Positions 6,803 to 15,160 of a stretch of 37,020 nucleotides of DNA are shown here, piece by piece (the stretch's first letter is position 1; the number at the start of each line of letters is the position of its first letter). The position numbers were made by a program, and so were the translations under genes. Source of the DNA: an uncultured Pelagibacteraceae bacterium (GTDB lineage: Bacteria > Pseudomonadota > Alphaproteobacteria > Pelagibacterales > Pelagibacteraceae); the NCBI GenBank assembly GCA_902554785.1, contig CACDQG010000004.1, positions 1 to 37,020 of the forward strand, read 5' to 3'. The notes under the pieces were generated by a model. The model searched no databases. It was not told the DNA's origin and worked only from the letters and a program-made list of their open reading frames with translations.

Positions 6803-8887
6803 TTATTTTAATATTTTTGCAGATTTTAAAATAAAAGAATATTCTTCTGCTAATTCTGTGATCGCATTGTCGCGGCCAGACATTCCTCCATGACCTGCTG
6901 CTTCCATTTTGCATTTTAATAATTGAATATTATTATCAGTTTTTCTCTCTCTAAGTTTTGCAACATATTTAACTGGCTCAGAGTAAAGAACTCTGTTATC
7001 AAAAAGAGAAGTTGTAATAAGCATTGGCGGGTAATCTTTTTTATCAAGATTGTTATAAGGTGCATAAGATAAGATATACTCAAAATACTCCTTGCTTTTT
7101 ATAGGGTTTCCCCACATTTCCCATTCGCCTGGTGTTAATGGTAATTTTTCATTTAACATAGTTGTCATTGTGTCTACAAATGGAACTAACAAAAGCATTC
7201 CAAAAAATAAATCTGGAGCCATATTAGCCACAGCTCCACCTGTCAGACCTCCAGCAGATCCACCATAAAAACAAATTCCGCCTTTGTATGTATACCTTTG
7301 TTCTATTAAGTGATTAGCACAAGCCACATAATCTAAAAAAGTGTTTTTTTTAAATTTTTTTTTACCTTCAGTGTGCCAGGCATCTGAAACATCGCCACCG
7401 CCTCTAACATGAGCAATTGCAAAAGTAATTCCTCTATCAACTAAACAAAATCTAGAGGCACTAAATGATGGAGATATGCTATGTTTGTATGCCCCGTAGG
7501 CATATAAAAGAATTTTTGATTTTCCATCTTGCTTTGTGTTTTTTAATCTCACTAAACTGATCGGAATCATTCGACCATCATGCGATTTAGCTTTAATTCT
7601 CTCTACCACATAATTTTTGGGATCATGGCCAGATGGAATTTCTGTCTCTTTAACTAATTTTTTTTCTTTAGTTAAGATATCATATTCGTAAACTCTTCCT
7701 GGAGTTGCCATACTCTCCCAACCAACTCTTATCAATGTAGTATTTGTATCTCTTTGCATTAAAGAAACACCAGGGACGCCTATTGGTTCATTTGAAATTT
7801 TAATTTCTTCTTCTTTGTTAGTTTTAATATTTCTTACAAACAGTTTTGGGATAGCATCTGACTTTTCTGATCTAAGGATATAATCGTCCAAAAATTCAAA
7901 TCCACCAATAACAGTTTCTTTTTTAGGGGGTATAAAAACTTCTAATTTATCTATCTGATTAGTCTTACATCTAAGTACTTTATAATCCCTAGCCTCTTCA
8001 TTGGTATGTACGTAAAAATAACCTTGCCAAGAGTCTATAGAATAGCGAACATCATTTTTTCTTTTTTGAAACAACGTAGGTTTAATTTCTTTAGAGTCTG
8101 TGGGAAAAAAATATTCTTCAGTTGTAATGTGATCGGAAGTTCCAATAATAAAATATTTTTCATCTGAAGTAATGCCAATACCGCAAGTAAAGGTTTCATC
8201 TTTTTCCTCAAATATAAGCTGATCTTGATCGGTTGATGTTCCAAGAACATGTTTGAAAATTTGTCTTGGCCTATGATATTGATCTAATTTTGAATAGAAA
8301 AAACTTTTGTTATCTAAAGCCCAAGTAACACTACCACTAGTATTTTCAACTACATCTTTTTCATTTTTTCCAGTTCTAAGATCTCTTAAATAAATTGTGT
8401 AATATTCTGATCCTTTTAAATCGAGAGAATATGCAATAAAATTATCACAATAAGAAGTGCTAACGGTGCCAACTCCAAAATATTCTGAACCAGATTTCTT
8501 CTTCTCTAAATCTCCATCAAAAAAAACCTCTTCAGGTTTAGAACCATCAATGAGTTGCCTCATTCTCTTACCGTAATTACCCTTAGCTTCTGTTTTTGAC
8601 CAATAATAATATCTTTTATCTTTATATTTTAATCCAGTATCATCTAATTTAATCTTTCCTTTAATTTCGTTAAATAAACTTTTCTGTAATTCTTTAACGT
8701 CTGTGAAGTAGTCTTCAGTTATTTTGTTGTTAGCTTCTATGTAATCCTTGACCTCAGTATTTAATTTTTTCGGGTCCTTTAAAACTTCAAGGATATTAGG
8801 CTGATCAACCCATGAATAATCATCCTCTAGTGGAATCCCGTGATAATTTTTCGTAGTCTTTATTTTTTTAAGTTTTGGTATAATCAT
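6803..8887 (-). CDS. ptrB: oligopeptidase B (S9A prolyl oligopeptidase family)
   Basis: A 694-residue serine peptidase with an N-terminal beta-propeller ('PILEVLKDPKKL'-like leader after 'GIPLEDDYSWVDQPN') and a C-terminal alpha/beta-hydrolase domain. The nucleophile elbow is GGSAGG within 'CFYGGSAGGLTGGAV', the acidic residue is in 'TSLFDNRVLYSEP', and the histidine is in 'AGHGGMSGR'. 'AYGAYKHSISPSFSASR' and 'AHVRGGGDVSDAWH' match oligopeptidase B more closely than prolyl oligopeptidase. It cleaves short peptides after basic residues in the cytoplasm. Length is standard for the family. It diverges from the J-domain gene across 13 bp. Confidence 0.93.
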   Translation of the reverse strand: MIIPKLKKIKTTKNYHGIPLEDDYSWVDQPNILEVLKDPKKLNTEVKDYIEANNKITEDYFTDVKELQKSLFNEIKGKIKLDDTGLKYKDKRYYYWSKTEAKGNYGKRMRQLIDGSKPEEVFFDGDLEKKKSGSEYFGVGTVSTSYCDNFIAYSLDLKGSEYYTIYLRDLRTGKNEKDVVENTSGSVTWALDNKSFFYSKLDQYHRPRQIFKHVLGTSTDQDQLIFEEKDETFTCGIGITSDEKYFIIGTSDHITTEEYFFPTDSKEIKPTLFQKRKNDVRYSIDSWQGYFYVHTNEEARDYKVLRCKTNQIDKLEVFIPPKKETVIGGFEFLDDYILRSEKSDAIPKLFVRNIKTNKEEEIKISNEPIGVPGVSLMQRDTNTTLIRVGWESMATPGRVYEYDILTKEKKLVKETEIPSGHDPKNYVVERIKAKSHDGRMIPISLVRLKNTKQDGKSKILLYAYGAYKHSISPSFSASRFCLVDRGITFAIAHVRGGGDVSDAWHTEGKKKFKKNTFLDYVACANHLIEQRYTYKGGICFYGGSAGGLTGGAVANMAPDLFFGMLLLVPFVDTMTTMLNEKLPLTPGEWEMWGNPIKSKEYFEYILSYAPYNNLDKKDYPPMLITTSLFDNRVLYSEPVKYVAKLRERKTDNNIQLLKCKMEAAGHGGMSGRDNAITELAEEYSFILKSAKILK

Positions 8888-8900
8888 ACTAGGAAATTAT

Positions 8901-9413
8901 ATGAATTTGTTTTTGTTGGGAATTATCATTTTCGTCGTAATCTACCTTTTTCTAAATTGGTTCGCTAGGGCTAGTTCAAAAAAGATAGCTACAACTATAA
9001 AAAAAATTGCAATTTATATATCATTAATTCTAGCTGTACTATTTACAATTGGCGGTAAATTCATCTTCAGTCTTCCAATGTGGTTGATCCTGCTTTCTGG
9101 GCTTAAGATTAAAGGATTTACTGCTTTGCAAATGTATCAATTATGGAGATTAATCCAATTCATGAAAAATAACGCAGGAAGATTTTCTCAAGGTCAGTTT
9201 GGTCAAACTCCAGGATCATCAAGCCTTACATCAGAAGAAGCTTATAAATTGCTAGGATTAAAAAAGGGTGCAAGTAAAGAAGAAGTTTTAAAAGCAGCTA
9301 ATCAATTGCAAAAAAAAATTCACCCCGATATGAACCGAAATGTAGACAGCTCTAGATTGAGTCAATTAGTAAATGAAGCTAAAGAAAAAATAATTAAAAC
9401 TGATTTTAGTTAG
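8901..9413 (+). CDS. membrane-anchored J-domain protein (Tim14/DjlA-like layout)
   Basis: A 170-residue protein with two hydrophobic segments (about residues 3-20 and 37-67) and a C-terminal J domain beginning near residue 108: 'LTSEEAYKLLGLKKGASKEE' and the HPD motif at 141-143 in 'KKIHPDMNRN'. J domains stimulate the ATPase of DnaK/Hsp70; the C-terminal placement after membrane anchors resembles Pam18/Tim14 and related alphaproteobacterial proteins. It probably tethers DnaK to the inner membrane, though the client is unknown. The start is only 13 bp from the oligopeptidase B start on the other strand, and its 3' end overlaps the convergent glycosyltransferase gene by eight bases. Confidence 0.85.
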   Translation: MNLFLLGIIIFVVIYLFLNWFARASSKKIATTIKKIAIYISLILAVLFTIGGKFIFSLPMWLILLSGLKIKGFTALQMYQLWRLIQFMKNNAGRFSQGQFGQTPGSSSLTSEEAYKLLGLKKGASKEEVLKAANQLQKKIHPDMNRNVDSSRLSQLVNEAKEKIIKTDFS

Positions 9414-10368
9414 TTAAAAGCTCAATACATTTATTATAAACTTTATCAAAAGAGATCTTTTCTGCACCCAAAGTATCATGGGTTGTTGTCTCTTCAGCCT
9501 CACCTTCTGGGATAATTACATTAATATTTTTTGAATACTTTCCATAAGCCAGGACTGGACTATCCATAAACAAAGCTACAGTTTTTAAATTTAGAGCCGC
9601 ACTAATATGCATAAACCCAGTATCATTTCCACAGTACAGATTACAATTAGCTATTATTGGCAAAATCTCATTTATCTTTAAATTATTTAAAGAAATACAA
9701 TCTGATCCTATATTTGAGTTTAATATTTCATCTATTAATTCTTGATCGTTCTTTCCAGCTACTAAATAAAATTTGGAAGAGTATTTTTCATTTATCTTTT
9801 TAACTAATTTTATAAAATTTTTAATTCCCCAACGCTTTGTTGGTCCAGATGCACTTACACCTAACACAATATTTTTATGACTCCGAGATATGTCCTTTCT
9901 AGCTTTAAGAATTTTTTCTTCACTAATTAAAAGTTTTGGTTGTGTTGATACAATTTTATTAAGTTCATTCTCGGTAAAGATTTTTGCAGTATTGACTATA
10001 TGTTGTCCTTTTTTTTTAAATAAAGGATATTGAGCTATTTTTTTTATACCCGCATATTTACAAATCAAAAAATATCTTATTGAACTATTAAAGATGAAGG
10101 CCTTATCAAATTTTTTTTCCTTAATATCATTTGCTAATTTAAAAAATCCATTAAAACCATCATGACTTCCAAACTTACTATTTAAACGATCTAATGTTAT
10201 CACCTCATTTATATGTGGGTCATCGAGAAATAGATCTTTTGCTCTTGTATTTTTTTTAGCTAGTATTGAAACTGGTTTTCCGTATTTTTTCGAGATTTCA
10301 TGGATATAATTTATGTGAAGAATACAGTCTCCCAGGCCTACTTTATTTATGAGAATCAGAACTTTCAT
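9406..10368 (-). CDS. glycosyltransferase family 9 (heptosyltransferase-like)
   Basis: A 320-residue GT-B fold protein. The N-terminal 'KVGLGDCILHINYIHEISKK' is the GxGD start of family 9, and 'YCGNDTGFMHISAALNLKTV' is the conserved donor-binding/catalytic block (D-T-G-x-x-H) near the C-terminus. 'IVLGVSASGPTKRWGIKNF' matches the central linker motif. Family 9 enzymes transfer heptose or related sugars in lipopolysaccharide core assembly at the cytoplasmic face of the inner membrane. Acceptor and sugar cannot be read here. It stands alone on the minus strand, diverging from the aldolase gene across 47 bp. Confidence 0.87.
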   Translation of the reverse strand: MKVLILINKVGLGDCILHINYIHEISKKYGKPVSILAKKNTRAKDLFLDDPHINEVITLDRLNSKFGSHDGFNGFFKLANDIKEKKFDKAFIFNSSIRYFLICKYAGIKKIAQYPLFKKKGQHIVNTAKIFTENELNKIVSTQPKLLISEEKILKARKDISRSHKNIVLGVSASGPTKRWGIKNFIKLVKKINEKYSSKFYLVAGKNDQELIDEILNSNIGSDCISLNNLKINEILPIIANCNLYCGNDTGFMHISAALNLKTVALFMDSPVLAYGKYSKNINVIIPEGEAEETTTHDTLGAEKISFDKVYNKCIELLTN

Positions 10369-10415
10369 TTTTGAAACTTATATTATATTTTATTTCAATA
10401 AATTGGGACAATAAG

Positions 10416-11300
10416 ATGTTAAAACGAGGGGTATACGCAGCAAGTTTAAGTGTTTTGAATAAAGACTTAACGTTAAACGTTGAGGCTACCATTTCCCACG
10501 GAGAAAATTTAATCAAAAACGGATTACATGGATGTTTCTTTTTTGGAAGTACGGGGATGTCCCAGCTAATTTCCAAAAGTGAAAAAATGGAGCTAATTTC
10601 AAAAATTTCTACACACAAACTAAGAAAACACTTTTATTTAGGTACAGGCTGCAACAGTCTTAATGAAAACATTGAGTTAATAAAATATGCGAGTGAGTTT
10701 AATTTTAATACAATTTTATTGATGCCAAGTGCTTACTATGTCGGTAATTCTGATGAAGGAGTTTTTGAATTCTATAAAAGAATAATTTTAGCATGTCCAA
10801 AAATAAAAATTGTAATATACAACTTTGAGAAATTATCTGGTTATTTATTTTCAATTGATGCAATTACAAAATTAGTTGAATCGTTTCCAAAAAATATAAT
10901 CGGAGTGAAAGACTCATCCTATAATTTATATGAAAATTTAAAGATAAAAGATTTTTTAATTTTTCCCGGAAGTGAGGCAAAATTACTTAAGGGATTAGAA
11001 AAGGGATCTAGTGGGATCATTAGTGCGGTCACAAACACAACTCATTCATTAGCTAGAAAGGTATTTGATGATTTCGAAAATCAAACATCACAAACAAAAA
11101 ATGACCAATTAATACGAGTAAGAGAAACGTTTGACGGCTATAATTTGATATCAGCCTTACATAGTTTTCACTCGATAAAAGACAAAAATTATAAGAATAT
11201 AATACCTCCATTAACTTTATTAAGTGAGGAAAAACAAAAAGAACTTATTGAAAAATTAAATAAATTAAAATTTATCAACGCAAAAGATTTAGCAGCATAA
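10416..11300 (+). CDS. dihydrodipicolinate synthase/N-acetylneuraminate lyase family aldolase (DapA-like)
   Basis: A 294-residue class I aldolase. The Schiff-base lysine is K165 in 'IIGVKDSSYN', and the catalytic tyrosine is Y135 in 'KIVIYNFEKLSG'. The substrate loop that is normally GTTGE appears as 'GSTGMSQLI'. I start at ATG 10416 ('MLKRGVYAASLSV'); an upstream in-frame ATG adds 15 non-conserved residues. The family covers DapA, N-acetylneuraminate lyase, KDG aldolase and others, and the altered loop plus 'YNFEKLSG' in place of the 'YN.P' motif suggests it is not the housekeeping DapA. It lies three bases upstream of the CFA synthase gene and is probably co-transcribed. Substrate unknown. 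Confidence 0.85.
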   Translation: MLKRGVYAASLSVLNKDLTLNVEATISHGENLIKNGLHGCFFFGSTGMSQLISKSEKMELISKISTHKLRKHFYLGTGCNSLNENIELIKYASEFNFNTILLMPSAYYVGNSDEGVFEFYKRIILACPKIKIVIYNFEKLSGYLFSIDAITKLVESFPKNIIGVKDSSYNLYENLKIKDFLIFPGSEAKLLKGLEKGSSGIISAVTNTTHSLARKVFDDFENQTSQTKNDQLIRVRETFDGYNLISALHSFHSIKDKNYKNIIPPLTLLSEEKQKELIEKLNKLKFINAKDLAA

Positions 11301-11303
11301 TTT

Positions 11304-12509
11304 ATGATTTTAGCAAAATTATTTACAAAAATATTCAAGGAAGGTGGAATAATATTAATTGACTCTGAAAATCAAAAATATATTTGTGGTTCACCAAGAC
11401 AAATCAAACCAATCACTATTAAACTTTTAAAAAAAGATTTAAATTGGAAAATTTTACTAAATCCTGAGCTTGAATTTCCTGAGGGTTATATGAGAGGAGA
11501 TATAGTAATTGAAAATGCCTCATTGAAAGAATTTTTAATGGAGATTTTAAAAAATCTAGGAAGAAGAGAAGTTAGCACAGCTAGTATTTTTTTTAAAAAA
11601 GTTTATCAAGCATGGAGATTTATCTCTAATTTCAATTTTCCAGGCAAATCAAAAAAAAATGTTGAGGCCCACTATGATGTTGGCGGAAGAAAAGGAGAAA
11701 TTCTTTACGACATAATGCTCGATAAGTATCATCGTCAATATAGTTGTGGATACTGGAAAGAAGAAACAAAAACTTTAGAGGAAGCGCAAGAAAATAAAAT
11801 CCAACATATAATTAAAAAACTTAATATTAAAAAAAATCAAAGAGTTTTAGATATTGGTTGTGGATGGGGCGGGCTTTGTTTTGAGATAGCAAAACAGTTC
11901 GACTGTGAAGTAACTGGAATTTCATTAAGCACCAATCAAATAAATTATTGTAAAGAGAAGGCCAAGAAGTTAGGTTTGGAAAATCAAGTTAAATTCGAAT
12001 TAATAGATTATAGATTAGTAAAGGGAAACTACGATCGTATTGTGTCAGTAGGTTTTGGGGAACACTTAGGAGTAAAGTTCTATAACACTTTTTTTAAGAA
12101 AATTAACAGTATTTTAAATGAAAATGGAAATTTCCTATTTCATCTTATTGGGGTGGTAGACAAACCTTCTGCTCCAAATCAATTCATAAATAGATATATT
12201 TTCCCAGGGGGTGTATGTCCCTCACTTAGTCAGCTTATAAAACCTATAGAGAAAACTGGTCTAATTGTTGCTGATACAGAAACTTTAATAAGACACTACG
12301 ATAAAACACTTGAGGCTTGGTTAGAAAGATTTTTGGCAAAAAGGAATGAAATAAAAGATTTGTTTGATGAAAAATTTTGTAAAATGTGGGAATTTTATTT
12401 AGCGAGCTGTGCAGCAGCTTTCAGATACCGTGATCTTGTTGTTTTTCAATTACAAATTGTCAAGAACTTTCATTCTGCTCATAGAACAAGAGACTATATA
12501 TATTCATAA
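11304..12509 (+). CDS. cfa: cyclopropane-fatty-acyl-phospholipid synthase family SAM methyltransferase
   Basis: A 401-residue protein with the CFA synthase layout: an N-terminal lipid-binding region ('LNPELEFPEGYMRGDIVIEN'), the 'AHYDVG' block preceding the SAM fold, 'YSCGYWKEETKTLEEAQENK', and the SAM-binding site 'VLDIGCGWGGLCFEIAKQF'. The 'SVGFGEHLG' and 'FLFHLIG' motifs replace the typical 'SVGMFEHVG' and 'hTIG', so the carbonate-binding area is somewhat divergent. CFA synthases methylenate unsaturated acyl chains in membrane phospholipids. It is three bases downstream of the DapA-like gene. Given the divergence it may be a related methyltransferase and not a true cyclopropanating enzyme. 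Confidence 0.88.
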   Translation: MILAKLFTKIFKEGGIILIDSENQKYICGSPRQIKPITIKLLKKDLNWKILLNPELEFPEGYMRGDIVIENASLKEFLMEILKNLGRREVSTASIFFKKVYQAWRFISNFNFPGKSKKNVEAHYDVGGRKGEILYDIMLDKYHRQYSCGYWKEETKTLEEAQENKIQHIIKKLNIKKNQRVLDIGCGWGGLCFEIAKQFDCEVTGISLSTNQINYCKEKAKKLGLENQVKFELIDYRLVKGNYDRIVSVGFGEHLGVKFYNTFFKKINSILNENGNFLFHLIGVVDKPSAPNQFINRYIFPGGVCPSLSQLIKPIEKTGLIVADTETLIRHYDKTLEAWLERFLAKRNEIKDLFDEKFCKMWEFYLASCAAAFRYRDLVVFQLQIVKNFHSAHRTRDYIYS

Positions 12510-12511
12510 AA

Positions 12512-12535
12512 ACTGTTATTAAATTAGATAACAGT
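12512..12535 (+). promoter_or_regulatory. hairpin immediately before the start codon of the Lys-rich gene
   Basis: ACTGTTAT (12512-12519), loop TAAATTAG, ATAACAGT (12528-12535) form a perfect 8-bp stem that ends on the base before the ATG at 12536. It fills the whole gap after the CFA synthase stop, and there is no Shine-Dalgarno sequence in it. It may be a processing or attenuation signal or control translation initiation. Confidence 0.5.
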
Positions 12536-13747
12536 ATGAAAAGAAAAAAAAAGAAAGTCAAAAAAGTTAAGCCAATAAAATCAAAAAAACTAAGATCCAA
12601 AAAAAATTCTAAAAAACGAAAAAAAATTATCAAAAGAAAGTCAAAAATAAAAAGAATAATTAAAAAAAAAAGAAAAAAAAATAAGTCACAAAAAAAAAAA
12701 GTTATTCCGGCTAAATTCAAAAACAGAAAAACCCAAAAAACAAGAGCGGTTGTATCAGGAATTTTAAGTTTAAGCGATAAATTGAGATCAATGCTCAGAT
12801 TTAATTTTAATCTGGATAAATCCCTTCAGAAATTTTTTCAGGGTATTGCTAATCGAGTTTCAAATATAAAAAAAATTATTCAAGAGGAAAGAGAAAAACA
12901 AAAAAAAATTAAAATTCAAGCAATGCAGAGAGAGAAAATAGAAGCGCAAAAACGTTTCAAACAACAAGAAGACCTTGCAATTAAAGCTAAAGCACTTGAA
13001 CTAAGAGAAGAAGAAAAATTAGGCCGTGAGAGAAAGATAGAATTGCAGAAATTTATAAGATTGGAGCAAGCTGAACTTAGAAAAGAGCGAGCAGAGAAAC
13101 AGAGAAAATTTTTAGAACAAATTGCTTTAGAAAAAAAGATAGAGCAATTTAGAAAAAGAGAGGCTTTAGAAATAAAAAATTTGGAGAAATATGTACTAAG
13201 TCAACAAAGAGAGTCCTACGAAGAAGTTCAACAACGTATAGAGAGAATTAAGGAAAAATATAGATCTTTAAGAGAACAAAAAGTTAATGAAGCAATCAGA
13301 GAAAGAGTTGCTCAACTAGGAATTAAAATTGAAGATACAGATAATAAGGAAACTTTATTAGAAAAAGAGAGAATTTATAATCAGGAACGAGAAAAAATTG
13401 AGTATGCTTTAGAAAGCTTTTACAGATCTGCTCATAGTTTATGCTTTCAAATAAACAAAAGATATATTCCAAAATATTTGAGTATTATGAGGGTCATTGA
13501 TCGAAGATTTGAGACTGGTGAAATATTTATAAAATGGGATGATACGGCAGAGGATGATTGGTTGATTTTAATATACATTAAAGATAATTCACCTGAAGAA
13601 GGAATAATAATTGAGGATAAATCAAATCCAGAAAAACATAACTCTTATGAATTTAAACCAACGGAAATATTTAGAGCCTCAGATATTATGGTAGACTCGC
13701 TAACTAAATTGCTTGATAGAGAAAGAAATAAAAAAAAAGTTAGTTGA
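12536..13747 (+). CDS. lysine-rich coiled-coil protein, function unknown
   Basis: A 403-residue protein with three visible parts. Residues 1-70 are extremely basic, mostly Lys with some Arg/Ser (a histone-tail-like composition, consistent with binding nucleic acid or a polyanion). Residues about 110-290 are a long charged coiled coil rich in E, K, R and Q ('IQEEREKQKKIKIQAMQREK'). Residues about 295-400 are a compact C-terminal domain with 'YALESFYRSAHSLCFQINKR' and 'FIKWDDTAEDDWLILIYIKD'. No enzyme motif is visible. It follows CFA synthase by 26 bp and converges with the MBL-fold gene with an eight-base overlap. The coding potential of the C-terminal part is convincing. A role in nucleoid or RNA organisation is only inference from charge. 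Confidence 0.78.
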   Translation: MKRKKKKVKKVKPIKSKKLRSKKNSKKRKKIIKRKSKIKRIIKKKRKKNKSQKKKVIPAKFKNRKTQKTRAVVSGILSLSDKLRSMLRFNFNLDKSLQKFFQGIANRVSNIKKIIQEEREKQKKIKIQAMQREKIEAQKRFKQQEDLAIKAKALELREEEKLGRERKIELQKFIRLEQAELRKERAEKQRKFLEQIALEKKIEQFRKREALEIKNLEKYVLSQQRESYEEVQQRIERIKEKYRSLREQKVNEAIRERVAQLGIKIEDTDNKETLLEKERIYNQEREKIEYALESFYRSAHSLCFQINKRYIPKYLSIMRVIDRRFETGEIFIKWDDTAEDDWLILIYIKDNSPEEGIIIEDKSNPEKHNSYEFKPTEIFRASDIMVDSLTKLLDRERNKKKVS

Positions 13748-14822
13748 TAAGGTCTTCTAATTTTTTAATCTCACCAATTTTGAATATAATTGCTTCATCT
13801 TTTTCATAGCCGAACTTTTTAGCATTTTCTTTAAACCTTACGGGAGGTTCCCAGATCGGCTCCAAACTTAATATTGCTGTTCCCCAATGCATTCCTATAA
13901 CTTTTTTTACCTTTAAGTCTTTCATTAAAGATAAAAGCTCTTCAGGATTTGCGTGAGCTGTAGATTTATCCTTGACCGGAACTAGTGGATAGAAATTATA
14001 AGCGCCCAAATTTCCAAAACCCAAATCGATAGGACCAAATTTTTTTCCTAATTCCTTGTAAAATGGAGCTGGTCCAGTATCACAAGCAAAAAAGATTTTT
14101 TTATCTTTATATTCAATTAAAAAGCTCCCCCAAAGTGATCTATTTGTATTTCCATCTCCCCAGATCCATCGTTTGGACCAATGTTGACTTGGAAGCATTG
14201 TTACTGTGATTTCATCATTAATTTTAATTTTATCAAACCAATCCATTTCTTTAACAGTATCTTTTTTATATCCATTTTTTGTAAAATATTTCCCAAGCTT
14301 AAGAGGCACAAGAACTTTAGTATTCTTATAAGGAAAGTTTTTTATCGTACGAATACTCATGTGATCATAATGATTGTGTGTCAGCAAAAATAAATCTATT
14401 TTTGGAAGTTCCTTAAGAGTTAAAGGAGACTCTATGTATTTTTTGGGTCCAAATACCATAGGCCCATAATTCTTTTCGAAAACTGGATCAGTAATAATTG
14501 TAGTGTCTCCAAGTTTAATTATAAAGCTCGCGTGATCAAGCCACATCACATATGAGTCGGATTTATGTTTTTCAAGATTTTTTAAAACTATTTTTTTATC
14601 AATTACATGTTCAGGTGGATAATCAATCTTAAGTTTCTTTTTTTCCTCCCTAAAAACTTTCCAATCCCATTTAAAATTAGGATCCCTTTTAGGACCTCCC
14701 TCAAGGTTTCTGAAAGCATATAATTTTCCGTCTTTATAAACATGATGATAAGGTTTTTTTTCCATAGCATTTAAATTAATACTTAATGAAAATAATGTAC
14801 ACAGAATAAGGGGTATTCGCAT
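13740..14822 (-). CDS. exported MBL-fold metallo-hydrolase (NAPE-PLD-like)
   Basis: A 360-residue metallo-beta-lactamase-fold protein. The zinc motif is 'LTHNHYDHMS' (HxHxDH), preceded by 'LDHASFIIKLGDTTIITDP' and followed by 'LPSQHWSKRW', 'FFACDTGPAPFYKELGKKFG' and 'IGMHWGTAILS'. This matches the N-acyl-phosphatidylethanolamine phospholipase D-like/UlaG-related branch. The N-terminus from 14822 ('MRIPLILCTLFSLSINLNAM') is a plausible signal peptide, so a periplasmic or membrane-associated lipid hydrolase is inferred. I chose ATG 14822 (AAGGGG just upstream) over a TTG at 14843 lacking a ribosome-binding site. The chosen start and its ribosome-binding site lie inside a perfect 12-bp hairpin. 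Confidence 0.85.
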   Translation of the reverse strand: MRIPLILCTLFSLSINLNAMEKKPYHHVYKDGKLYAFRNLEGGPKRDPNFKWDWKVFREEKKKLKIDYPPEHVIDKKIVLKNLEKHKSDSYVMWLDHASFIIKLGDTTIITDPVFEKNYGPMVFGPKKYIESPLTLKELPKIDLFLLTHNHYDHMSIRTIKNFPYKNTKVLVPLKLGKYFTKNGYKKDTVKEMDWFDKIKINDEITVTMLPSQHWSKRWIWGDGNTNRSLWGSFLIEYKDKKIFFACDTGPAPFYKELGKKFGPIDLGFGNLGAYNFYPLVPVKDKSTAHANPEELLSLMKDLKVKKVIGMHWGTAILSLEPIWEPPVRFKENAKKFGYEKDEAIIFKIGEIKKLEDLIN

Positions 14823-14832
14823 ACCCCTTATT
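14805..14832 (-). promoter_or_regulatory. perfect 12-bp hairpin enclosing ribosome-binding site and start codon of the MBL-fold gene
   Basis: AATAAGGGGTAT (14805-14816), loop TCGC, ATACCCCTTATT (14821-14832). On the minus strand the stem contains AAGGGG, and the start codon (14822-14820) sits at the stem/loop boundary, so a folded mRNA would hide the initiation site. It also lies 28 bases after the stop of the upstream lipoprotein gene, so it could act as a terminator, but no U-run follows it. Confidence 0.65.
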
Positions 14833-14860
14833 AGCACAGACAATTAAATTTAAAAGGAAA

Positions 14861-15064
14861 TTAAATATCTGAACAATTAGATTTATTTATTCTCTTATCA
14901 AATGATTTAAGTGCTTCTTTTGAAATGACCCAAACATACGAGCTTTCTTTTAAACCATTTTCATCGGCAGCTGTACATCTTTTGCCAAATTTTACTTTGG
15001 CCATGTTACTTCCAGCACAATTAGTCAACATAAGCAACAACATAAAAGTAGATAATATTTTCAT
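14861..15064 (-). CDS. small predicted lipoprotein
   Basis: A 67-residue protein with a short lipoprotein signal: 'MKILSTFMLLLMLTNC', lipobox LTNC with the cysteine at residue 16. The mature part has two further cysteines ('GKRCTAADENG' and 'NKSNCSDI') that could form a disulfide, and 'SSYVWVISKEA' in between. I do not recognise a family. It lies upstream of the MBL-fold gene on the same strand, with the perfect hairpin between the two. Confidence 0.68.
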   Translation of the reverse strand: MKILSTFMLLLMLTNCAGSNMAKVKFGKRCTAADENGLKESSYVWVISKEALKSFDKRINKSNCSDI

Positions 15065-15160
15065 GATTAAAATTTAAAGTTAGAGTCTGTGCTTTGCTTG
15101 GCATAATTTGGACCAAAAAAAGAAATTGAAACTTTATTGAATAAGATAAACTTTAGCCTT

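Noticed and set aside
12460-12720. Minus-strand frame rich in Phe/Leu/Ile looking like a membrane protein
   Set aside because: It is the antisense of the poly-Lys N-terminus of the gene at 12536 (AAA read as TTT) and overlaps the certain CFA synthase end.
14820-14843. TTG start at 14843 for the MBL-fold protein
   Set aside because: No ribosome-binding site, and it would put seven non-signal residues before a good signal peptide that starts at ATG 14822.
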